5,100 nucleotides of DNA from Bacilli bacterium (GTDB lineage: Bacteria; Bacillota_I; Bacilli_A; RFN20; CAG-288), in NCBI GenBank assembly GCA_028707375.1, contig JAQWCB010000073.1:1-5100 (forward strand), read 5' to 3'. Every line of letters starts with the position of its first letter. Within the stretch, counting starts at the first letter, position 1. The notes under the pieces were generated by a model that worked only from the letters and a program-made list of their open reading frames with translations, did no database searches and had not been told where the DNA came from. Both the position numbers and the translations under genes were made by a program. Below are positions 1-5,100 of the stretch, piece by piece.

Positions 1-2
1 GA

Positions 3-743
3 ACATTTCTAAGAAATCAATTTAAAAATGTTCACTATTGCTCTGCCGAAGAAATATATAATTACGTTTCATTTGATACTCAAAGACGTCATCGCAATAA
101 GGCAAGTCTGGGATTTGACCTTTTAGCAAAAATAGAAAAGACTAGTGCGGTAGTAGTTGGAGTTGGAGGAGTGGGCAGTATCCTGGCGGAATCATTGGTT
201 CGATTGGGAATCAATGATTTAATCTTAATCGATAAGGATGTTGTCGATATTTCGAATTTGAACCGTCAAATGGCATATACTAGTGTGGATGTTGGTCAAC
301 CTAAAACAGAAGTTTTACTTAAACGTTTGCAAAAGATTGATGCTATGGCCAACATTGTTTCAATACACGATACCTACAGCGATGAATATATACCTCAAGA
401 CTGCGACGTAATATTTGATTGTGTAGATGATGTTGAAGCCAAGGCAGATATTTGTCTTTGCGGAAAAAAACGAAAGATCAGAACCATTCATGCCACAGGC
501 TCAGGATTGCGATGCGATTCAACCAAGATGAAAATGGGATTTTTAAAAGATACGGGTGAACCTTTAGCGAAGAAATTCAAAAGTGCTTTGAAGGAAAAGG
601 ATATTTTAGATTTTGAGGATATATTGGTGACTTATTCCTCTGAAACTCCCCAAAAGAGAAGAACGAGAGAATTGGGTTCCAATGTTTTAGTGCCGAACGC
701 TGAAGGACTTGCGATGGTAAGTTACTTTATTAAAGAATTATAA
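3..743 (+). CDS. tcdA: TcdA/CsdL-like tRNA threonylcarbamoyladenosine dehydratase (ThiF/E1-like fold), 5' partial
   Basis: The family adenylates the carboxylate of t6A at position 37 of ANN-decoding tRNAs and cyclises it to ct6A in the cytoplasm. The frame is open from the first complete codon, giving 246 visible residues. Seen: nucleotide-binding GVGGVGS at bases 159-179; an acidic strand (LIDKD) followed by SNLNRQ at 252-269, whose Arg contacts phosphate in E1-like enzymes; and DCVDD at 417-431, the Mg-ATP aspartate region. The C-terminal half (DPTK-like DSTKMKM, EPLAKKF, then GSNVLVPNAEGLA) follows the TcdA pattern rather than MoeB or ThiF, and no zinc CxxC pairs are seen. A GTG at 171 lies inside the nucleotide loop and cannot be the start. 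No ATG, GTG or TTG occurs in frame before it, so the start is outside the window. About 52 residues precede the loop, more than the roughly 25-30 usual. ThiF/MoeB-like alternatives are less likely. Confidence 0.83.
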   Translation, partial: TFLRNQFKNVHYCSAEEIYNYVSFDTQRRHRNKASLGFDLLAKIEKTSAVVVGVGGVGSILAESLVRLGINDLILIDKDVVDISNLNRQMAYTSVDVGQPKTEVLLKRLQKIDAMANIVSIHDTYSDEYIPQDCDVIFDCVDDVEAKADICLCGKKRKIRTIHATGSGLRCDSTKMKMGFLKDTGEPLAKKFKSALKEKDILDFEDILVTYSSETPQKRRTRELGSNVLVPNAEGLAMVSYFIKEL

Positions 744-745
744 TA

Positions 746-773
746 TTGTATACTTATATGTAGTCGTTATTAT
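746..773 (+). promoter_or_regulatory. Candidate sigma-70/SigA promoter for fhs
   Basis: TTGTAT (746-751) and TATTAT (768-773) are separated by 16 bases in the 94-base gap between tcdA and fhs. Each hexamer differs from consensus at one or two positions. Transcription would begin near base 780 and leave a leader of about 58 bases. The gap is otherwise AT-rich, so chance matches are possible. No convincing terminator for tcdA is seen here, so read-through from tcdA is also possible. Confidence 0.4.
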
Positions 774-826
774 GGAAATTATAGAAATTTTTAATTAAAT
801 TATTTTTGTTGCTGTGTAAAATTGAG

Positions 827-831
827 AGGAG
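827..831 (+). promoter_or_regulatory. Ribosome binding site of fhs
   Basis: AGGAG, within a longer AGAGGAG run, ends six bases before the ATG at 838. This is a strong Shine-Dalgarno site and fixes the start of fhs. Confidence 0.85.
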
Positions 832-837
832 TGTTTT

Positions 838-2457
838 ATGAAATTAGATAAGATTAGTAAAGTTGCAAAGAAATTGGGATTATCATCAGTTAATTTAATT
901 CCTTATGGTTATTATATGGCTAAGATAAATCTTGATAGTATTCCTTCGACCCCAAAGGCTAAACTTGTGCTGGTAACAGCGATGACGCCCACCAAGGCGG
1001 GTGAAGGTAAGACTACGACTTCAATTGCAATTACCGATGCTCTCGATTTGCTAGGGGCTAACGCCTGCGTTGTTTTGCGCGAGCCATCACTCGGTCCAGT
1101 TTTTGGTATGAAAGGTGGCGCAACCGGTGGTGGAAAAGTAACGGTCGAACCTCAAGAAGACATAAATTTACATTTTACTGGTGATATTCATGCCTTAACT
1201 ACTTCAATCAACTTAATTGCTGCGGTGATTGACAATCACATTTATCATGGCAACGAATTGAATATTGATCCGACAAAAATCGTCTTTAAGCGGGCACTTG
1301 ATATGAATGATAGAGCTCTGCGTGAGGTAAGCGTTGCTCAAGGAGAGAAAAATGGTGTGACTCGACAGGAGCACTTTGTTATTACTGTTGCCCACGAAAT
1401 GATGGCCATCTTGTGTTTAGCTAAAAATCCTGATGATTTTAAACAAAGATTAGGAAATATTATTGTTGGATATACGTATGATGATAAAGTTGTGACGGTC
1501 AGAGACTTGAAAGTTACAAATGCGGTGATGAAATTGATGAAAAATGCTTTGCTTCCCAATCTTGTGCAGACATCTCATCATGCTCCGGCTATTATTCATG
1601 GTGGACCATTTGCTAATATTGCTCATGGTTGCAATTCTATTATCGCCACCAAGGCGGCTATGTCCCTTGCGGAGATAGTTGTGACTGAGGCAGGCTTTGG
1701 CTCAGATTTAGGAGCAGAGAAATTTTTAGATATCAAATGTCAGGAGGCTGATTTGCATCCTGATTTGGTTGTTGTTGTTGCAACCATCAAGGCGCTGAAA
1801 TTGCATGGCGGCATCAAATATGATGATTTGAATGAAGAAAATATAGATGCGATTAAAAAAGGTCTTCCCAATTTGGAAAGACATGTCGAAAACATGAAAA
1901 AATATGGCTTATCAGTAGTGGTCAATATCAATAGATTCGAAAGTGATACTGACGATGAACTTGCCTTTGTTTCGAAGTGGTGTGCTTCCAAGCATTATAA
2001 TTATGAGATTAATGATGCATATTCCAAGGGGGCTAAAGGTGCAGTTGACATGGGAAATCTAGTTTTGCGTCTTCTGCGTGAAGGGAATTCTGACTACCAT
2101 CCTTTAGTTACTAAAAATATGTCGATTGAGGAAAAGATTGAAACAATTTGTAAGCAAATATATGGAGCTAGTGGAGTAGAATATTCTAATCAAGCTCTAG
2201 ATGATTTAGCAAAATGTCACAAATTGAGCTGCGATGATTTTTATGTTTGTATGGCTAAAACTCCTATGTCTTTTTCTGATAATAAAAAACTTTTAGGAGC
2301 CCCAAGCGATTTTGTGATTCATATTAGAAATATAGATATTGCTGCAGGTTCAAGATTTATTATTCCTATTACTGGCAAAGTTATGACAATGCCCGGTCTT
2401 CCCAAAGTTCCCGCGGCCGTTAAGATGGAAGAGGAAAGCAAGAATGACGTTGATTGA
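838..2457 (+). CDS. fhs: Formate-tetrahydrofolate ligase (10-formyl-THF synthetase)
   Basis: This cytoplasmic enzyme joins formate to tetrahydrofolate using ATP, giving 10-formyl-THF for purine synthesis and fMet-tRNA, or for acetogenic or reverse one-carbon flow. The 539-residue product is close to the family's usual 555-560; the N-terminus is slightly short. Seen: the P-loop TPTKAGEGKTT at residues 50-60; REPSLGPVFGMKGGATGGG at 81-99; then EDINLHFTGD, the IDNHIYHGNELNIDP block, DMNDRALR, and GPFANIAHGCNSIIAT. After these come TEAGFGSDLGAEKF, VVNINRFESDTDDEL and the C-terminal TGKVMTMPGLPKVPAA. All are landmark stretches of the family, so it should be active. The start is set by the AGGAG site. 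It ends in tandem TGA-TAA stops. A FolD-family gene lies 640 bases downstream, suggesting a folate one-carbon module, but a promoter and riboswitch intervene, so they are not a simple operon. Confidence 0.97.
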   Translation: MKLDKISKVAKKLGLSSVNLIPYGYYMAKINLDSIPSTPKAKLVLVTAMTPTKAGEGKTTTSIAITDALDLLGANACVVLREPSLGPVFGMKGGATGGGKVTVEPQEDINLHFTGDIHALTTSINLIAAVIDNHIYHGNELNIDPTKIVFKRALDMNDRALREVSVAQGEKNGVTRQEHFVITVAHEMMAILCLAKNPDDFKQRLGNIIVGYTYDDKVVTVRDLKVTNAVMKLMKNALLPNLVQTSHHAPAIIHGGPFANIAHGCNSIIATKAAMSLAEIVVTEAGFGSDLGAEKFLDIKCQEADLHPDLVVVVATIKALKLHGGIKYDDLNEENIDAIKKGLPNLERHVENMKKYGLSVVVNINRFESDTDDELAFVSKWCASKHYNYEINDAYSKGAKGAVDMGNLVLRLLREGNSDYHPLVTKNMSIEEKIETICKQIYGASGVEYSNQALDDLAKCHKLSCDDFYVCMAKTPMSFSDNKKLLGAPSDFVIHIRNIDIAAGSRFIIPITGKVMTMPGLPKVPAAVKMEEESKNDVD

Positions 2458-2463
2458 TAAATG

Positions 2464-2493
2464 TTGACTGCTGTGGAGATTAAAAAATATAAT
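2464..2493 (+). promoter_or_regulatory. Strong sigma-70/SigA promoter of the fluoride riboswitch-crcB unit
   Basis: TTGACT (2464-2469) and a perfect TATAAT (2488-2493) are separated by 18 bases. The expected transcription start, about 2499-2501, falls on the first paired bases of the fluoride aptamer, so the RNA would begin with the riboswitch and almost no leader. The -35 lies only seven bases after the fhs TGA stop. Confidence 0.85.
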
Positions 2494-2498
2494 AATTA

Positions 2499-2546
2499 GG
2501 TGATGAGGCTCACTATATAAATGCAATGATTGCTGATGGCTTCTAC
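2499..2546 (+). promoter_or_regulatory. Fluoride riboswitch aptamer (crcB motif)
   Basis: The two conserved segments of the class are present: GTGATGAGGCTCAC near the 5' end and GCTGATGGCTTCTACT near the 3' end. P1 pairs GGTG (2499-2502) with CACT (2511-2514), including one G-U pair, and closes the loop ATGAGGCT. P2 pairs GCAA (2523-2526) with TTGC (2530-2533) around a three-base loop. The pseudoknot pairs GAGGC (2505-2509) with GCTTC (2539-2543), with one G-U pair. The order and conserved bases match the known Thermotoga-type fluoride aptamer as remembered. It sits directly before crcB, the gene most often controlled by this class. It senses fluoride through magnesium ions held in the RNA. 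Confidence 0.93.
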
Positions 2547-2576
2547 TTTAGAAAAGAGGTAGAAGTCTTATATTTT
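2538..2576 (+). terminator. Intrinsic terminator serving as riboswitch expression platform
   Basis: Bases 2538-2549 pair with 2556-2567 (12 pairs, three of them G-U, loop AGAAAA), followed by TTATATTTT. The 5' arm contains 2539-2543, the same bases that form the 3' strand of the aptamer pseudoknot, so the two structures exclude each other. Without fluoride the hairpin should form and stop transcription. With fluoride the pseudoknot is held and RNA polymerase continues into crcB. The T-run is interrupted by two A bases, so termination may be leaky. Confidence 0.85.
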
Positions 2577-2598
2577 GGCTTCAAAACGGTATAAGTAA

Positions 2599-2976
2599 AT
2601 GAAATTTAGTACAATTCTCATCGTTGGTTTAGGAGGCTTTTTGGGCGCCACCTTCCGTTATATAATATCAAACTCAACCGGAAGATTCTTTGTGGATTTT
2701 CCGATGGGAACATTGATTGTTAATGTTCTAGGCGCATTTATTATGGGCTTTATTATGGGAGTTAGTGCAAATATATGGTCGATATCACCCAACGTAAAAA
2801 CTTTTTTGACCACTGGAATAATGGGAGGCTTCACTACTTTTTCAACTTTTAGTTATGAAACAATCTCATTATTCTCAAATCGAGGATACCTAATTGGTGG
2901 TGTAAATGTTGTTGCTAACATCGTTGGTGCCCTAGTGGCTTGCTGGCTTGGTAAAATACTGGGAGAACATATTTAG
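2599..2976 (+). CDS. crcB: Fluoride ion channel CrcB/FluC
   Basis: This inner-membrane channel lets toxic fluoride leave the cell; family members work as antiparallel, dual-topology dimers. The 125-residue length is typical. Four hydrophobic segments lie at about residues 4-24, 36-56, 68-90 and 96-120. Seen: GGFLGATFRY at 12-21; GTLIVNVLGAFIMG at 37-50 with the central pore Asn at 42; and GGFTTFSTFSYE at 76-87, which carries the break in the third helix, the structural sodium site (Gly77/Thr80 region) and the two pore phenylalanines, 81 and 84. An in-frame TAA directly precedes the ATG, which fixes the start. No good Shine-Dalgarno site is seen, so translation may be weak. Expression is expected to follow the upstream fluoride riboswitch. 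Only one copy is in the window, which implies a homodimer. Confidence 0.97.
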   Translation: MKFSTILIVGLGGFLGATFRYIISNSTGRFFVDFPMGTLIVNVLGAFIMGFIMGVSANIWSISPNVKTFLTTGIMGGFTTFSTFSYETISLFSNRGYLIGGVNVVANIVGALVACWLGKILGEHI

Positions 2977-2986
2977 AAATTTTAAG

Positions 2987-3015
2987 TGTAAAGCACACAT
3001 CATATTTGATATAAT
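2987..3015 (+). promoter_or_regulatory. Possible promoter for the folD-like gene
   Basis: A perfect TATAAT (3010-3015) lies in the 118-base gap after crcB. Seventeen bases upstream is only a weak -35 (TGTAAA, 2987-2992, three of six matches). The gap is AT-rich, so a chance match is plausible. No convincing terminator for crcB was found in the same gap, so folD could also be read from the crcB promoter. Confidence 0.35.
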
Positions 3016-3083
3016 TGGTCAAAAATATATAGAATACGAAAATTTTATCGCTTTTAAATATATGTCTTTGAATTAATTGGAAA

Positions 3084-3088
3084 GAGGA
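3084..3088 (+). promoter_or_regulatory. Ribosome binding site of the folD-like gene
   Basis: GAGGA ends six bases before the ATG at 3095. It selects that ATG over the TTG at 3077, which has no such site and would put the Shine-Dalgarno sequence inside the coding region. Confidence 0.8.
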
Positions 3089-3094
3089 AAAAAT

Positions 3095-3895
3095 ATGAAA
3101 TTATTGGGCAAACCGATCAGGATAAAAATAATTGAAGAAATCCAGCATCGAATGGAAAAAGGGGAAAGAATTGAACCATATATAATATATAATTCTCAAT
3201 CATTTGAAGCGGATGAATATAGAAAACTAGTTGTCAGGATGCTAAATAAACTAGGGATCGAATCAAAAATATTTGATGTAAAAAATGAAAAAGAAGCTAA
3301 ATCAGCGATTGCTGAAGCGAATTTAAATCCTATAGGCTCGATTTTTTTATGTCGCCCCTTGCTGGTAGAAAACGAAAATAAGTTGTTTGATTTAATTGAT
3401 CCTTCCAAGGATGCAGATATGCTTACTACGCATAATCTAGGCCGTTTAGTTGAAGGAGATTTGACTTTTTTGTCGGGCACAGCTCGGTCAGTCATGAAAA
3501 TAATTGATTATTATAACATTGAGGTAGCTAATAAAAGAGTCCTAGTTGTCGGACGCTCAATCTCAGTTGGGCGACCGATTGCTCTTATGATGATAAAGCG
3601 AAATAGTTTTGTTTCTGTTTCTCATTCTAAAATTGACATAGATCAAACTAGACTGATGGCAGAAAATTCTGACATTGTCATCATGGCGACTGGAGTAAGG
3701 AATATTTTGACTCCGCGACAAATTAAACTCAATCAAGTAATTATTGATTGTGGATATTGTGAGGATGGAAAAGGTGACTTGGGCTTTATTCCTGATTGCA
3801 AAGCTTATACTCCTGTTCCCGGGGGTGTTGGTCCGGCCACTATTGCTTGCATTATTGAGAACGCTTTTAATCTTATTAAATATCATAAAAAATAA
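3095..3895 (+). CDS. folD: Divergent FolD-family methylene-THF dehydrogenase/methenyl-THF cyclohydrolase homologue
   Basis: Standard FolD oxidises 5,10-methylene-THF with NADP and hydrolyses methenyl-THF to 10-formyl-THF in the cytosol. This 266-residue protein is slightly shorter than the usual 280-290. The Rossmann half is well kept: VLVVGRSISVGRP at 149-161, VSHSK at 175-179, SDIVIMATG, and PVPGGVGPAT at 240-249. KDADMLTTHNLGRL (105-118) matches KDVDGFHPxNxGRL and keeps the Asp, here Asp108. The catalytic side is altered. Tyr42 is kept, but the Lys four residues later is Val46. The Gln of VQLPLP is Cys86, the Gly after the conserved Asp is Met109, and PCTPxG reads SGTARS (127-132). Membership in the family is clear; bifunctional activity is doubtful. 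It may be a monofunctional dehydrogenase or a paralogue with another role. Its neighbour fhs supports a folate role. The frame is intact, with no sign of decay. Confidence 0.85.
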   Translation: MKLLGKPIRIKIIEEIQHRMEKGERIEPYIIYNSQSFEADEYRKLVVRMLNKLGIESKIFDVKNEKEAKSAIAEANLNPIGSIFLCRPLLVENENKLFDLIDPSKDADMLTTHNLGRLVEGDLTFLSGTARSVMKIIDYYNIEVANKRVLVVGRSISVGRPIALMMIKRNSFVSVSHSKIDIDQTRLMAENSDIVIMATGVRNILTPRQIKLNQVIIDCGYCEDGKGDLGFIPDCKAYTPVPGGVGPATIACIIENAFNLIKYHKK

Positions 3896-3901
3896 TTGAA
3901 C

Positions 3902-3941
3902 AAATATTTCCTAATATAGTTTTCTTTTAGGATATATTTTT
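3902..3941 (+). terminator. Hairpin with T-run after folD, possible terminator
   Basis: Bases 3902-3914 can pair with 3927-3939 (12 pairs and one T-T mismatch; core TCCTAA/TTAGGA), with a 12-base loop and a T-run at 3937-3941 partly inside the outer stem. The stem is AT-rich and only moderately stable. It begins seven bases after the folD stop, where a terminator is expected. Its 3' arm also contains the only Shine-Dalgarno-like sequence (TAGGA) before the next gene, so it could instead affect that gene's translation. Confidence 0.5.
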
Positions 3942-3946
3942 GTGCA

Positions 3947-5100
3947 ATGGCAAATATAGAAATCAAAAAATTGAGTCTAGTCTATACAAATAAAAATTCA
4001 GCACATGTTGTCTTCGACAATTTAAGTATTAATTTTGGACCATGCGGTTTGATTGGAATTCTTGGGGAATCTGGCTCTGGCAAGTCCAGTTTATTAAATC
4101 TTTTGGCGAAATATCAAAAATTGGAAAAAGGTGAGATTAATATTGATGTTCCTCAGCAAAAAATCAGTGTAATTTTCCAGGATTTCAATTTAATTAATCA
4201 CTTGAACGTGGAGGAAAATGTAGCACTTCCTCTTATTTTGTCAGGCATGAATAGAATCGATGCTGTGGCACTGGCTAATGTAAAGTTAAATGAAGTAGGA
4301 ATAGGTCAACTTGCAAAACGGCAAATTGATCAAATATCTGGCGGACAACAGGCACGAGTAAGTTTGGCTCGGAGCATTATTTTGAATCCACAGATTATTT
4401 TAGCTGATGAACCGACTGGTTCACTAGATCGCAGTAACTCAATTAAAGTAATAGAATTATTAAAGAACATTTCGCATAAGCGCCTAGTTTTAATGGTGAC
4501 TCACGATGAGGAACTGGCATATCACTATTGCAGTCAAATATATAAGATATTTAACCATAAATTAGTTAAAACACAAGAGAAGTGTGATGTGTGCAATGTC
4601 GATATTGAAAAAAATGAGCCTGAATTTGCAAAGAAGAAAATAAGATTAAAAGAAAACATTTTTCTATCTTTCTCATTCTTGAAGAAGCGTCTGAGAAAAG
4701 TTGTATTGATGTCATTGTTTTGTTCGCTTTGTTTTGCCTTGCTCTTCATGGTAATAAATATCAATCAAAATGGAAGGAAAATGCTTGATGAGATAGCAGA
4801 AAATCAAGTTGATTACAATTGCGTTAATCTTGTAGAAAAGCGAATTATCGATGTTCCAAACCAAGATATGTCACTGGTGAAAAAAGTTTGTCTATCACCT
4901 ATGGCTAAACGTCAATTATCCCAAATAGATAAAAGTATCGTATATTATCCATGTCTCGACAGTTTTTTAAAACCATATACAAATATTCAGATTGATAATC
5001 AATATTTAAAAGATAAAATTTTCATCCAACCGTGCTTTCCTGATCAATCAAGAATTGTAGGAAATATTCCACAGAAGTATTCGGATGTAATCATCAATGA
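3947..5100 (+). CDS. ABC transporter ATPase fused to FtsX/MacB-type permease, 3' partial
   Basis: The visible 384 residues run off the right edge with no stop. An N-terminal LolD/MacB-class ATPase is complete: Walker A GESGSGKS at 40-47; Q-loop FQD; signature ISGGQ at 130-134 (Ile for the usual Leu); Walker B ILADEP with Asp154-Glu155; D-loop SLD; and switch His186. A linker with a CxxC pair (Cys213, Cys216) leads to a hydrophobic segment at about 252-272, then an extracytoplasmic stretch ending in VGNIPQKYSDVIIN, which resembles the GxLPxxxxEVVIN element of MacB_PCD domains. This layout fits a mechanotransmission-type exporter or a peptide/antibiotic resistance or lipoprotein-handling transporter; the substrate cannot be told. 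The ATG at 3947 is the only reasonable start, since the frame upstream has no start codon. Its only Shine-Dalgarno-like sequence (TAGGA, 3928-3932) is 14 bases away, unusually far. No clear promoter of its own was found. Confidence 0.88.
   Translation, partial: MANIEIKKLSLVYTNKNSAHVVFDNLSINFGPCGLIGILGESGSGKSSLLNLLAKYQKLEKGEINIDVPQQKISVIFQDFNLINHLNVEENVALPLILSGMNRIDAVALANVKLNEVGIGQLAKRQIDQISGGQQARVSLARSIILNPQIILADEPTGSLDRSNSIKVIELLKNISHKRLVLMVTHDEELAYHYCSQIYKIFNHKLVKTQEKCDVCNVDIEKNEPEFAKKKIRLKENIFLSFSFLKKRLRKVVLMSLFCSLCFALLFMVININQNGRKMLDEIAENQVDYNCVNLVEKRIIDVPNQDMSLVKKVCLSPMAKRQLSQIDKSIVYYPCLDSFLKPYTNIQIDNQYLKDKIFIQPCFPDQSRIVGNIPQKYSDVIIN

Noticed and set aside
28..129. Short frame from the ATG at 28
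   Set aside because: It stops after 33 codons, overlaps the TcdA frame, and shows no recognisable sequence.
171..743. GTG at 171 as the start of the TcdA-like gene
   Set aside because: It falls inside the GVGGVGS nucleotide-binding loop, and the frame continues open upstream with family-like sequence (FDTQRR to VVVGVGG).
1213..1991. Reverse-strand open frames within fhs (1213-1395, 1338-1559, 1740-1991)
   Set aside because: All lie opposite a clearly coding and conserved gene, with no ribosome sites or recognisable motifs.
2455..2460. TGA read as tryptophan (Mycoplasma-type code)
   Set aside because: The TGA ends fhs at the expected family C-terminus, is followed at once by TAA, and the tryptophans checked use TGG.
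2986..3008. Small dyads after crcB (GTGT/ACAC and ATCA/TGAT) as a terminator
   Set aside because: The stems are only four pairs long and have no following T-run.
3077..3094. TTG at 3077 as the start of the FolD homologue
   Set aside because: The ATG at 3095 has a good GAGGA site six bases upstream, and the FolD match begins there; the extra residues would encode the ribosome site itself.
3196..3886. Reverse-strand open frames within the folD-like gene (3196-3495, 3563-3886)
   Set aside because: They mirror a conserved coding sequence and have low-complexity products rich in Ser, Asn and Ile.
4534..4764. Reverse-strand open frame of 76 codons
   Set aside because: It lies opposite the continuous ABC ATPase-permease frame, and its hydrophobic look comes from reading the linker and membrane segment backwards.

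Overview
This 5.1 kb AT-rich window comes from a low-GC bacterium of the Bacillota/Mycoplasmatota type. The signs are strong AGGAG-type ribosome binding sites, a textbook -35/-10 promoter, and protein sequences resembling those of low-GC Gram-positive bacteria. The genetic code looks standard: fhs ends in tandem TGA-TAA stops, and the tryptophans checked use TGG. The species cannot be named from the sequence. All five genes are on the + strand; the first is cut by the left edge and the last by the right edge.

Layout. (1) Bases 3-743 hold an E1-like adenylating enzyme of the TcdA/CsdL type (tRNA t6A dehydratase) whose start lies to the left of the window. (2) Bases 838-2457 hold fhs, formate-tetrahydrofolate ligase, complete and with intact motifs. 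(3) Bases 2464-2976 are a self-contained fluoride-defence unit. It has a consensus promoter, a fluoride (crcB) riboswitch, a terminator hairpin that shares bases with the riboswitch pseudoknot, and the fluoride channel gene crcB/fluC. (4) Bases 3095-3895 hold a FolD-family protein with a good NADP-binding half and C-terminal motif but several replaced catalytic residues. (5) After a hairpin, bases 3947-5100 hold the first 384 residues of an ABC ATPase fused to an FtsX/MacB-type permease.

How the genes fit together. Fhs makes 10-formyl-THF from formate. A normal FolD would interconvert 10-formyl-, methenyl- and methylene-THF, so the pair outlines a one-carbon module interrupted by the fluoride unit. 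This FolD has lost the catalytic Lys and Gln positions and the PCTPxG motif, so the cyclohydrolase step may be missing or done by another protein. The riboswitch should let crcB be transcribed only when fluoride is present. No strong terminator was seen between crcB and folD, so some read-through into folD is possible.

No tRNA, rRNA, CRISPR array, insertion sequence or prophage signal was seen. The two observations most worth following up are the divergent FolD active site and the fully readable fluoride switch. No entirely new system is evident.
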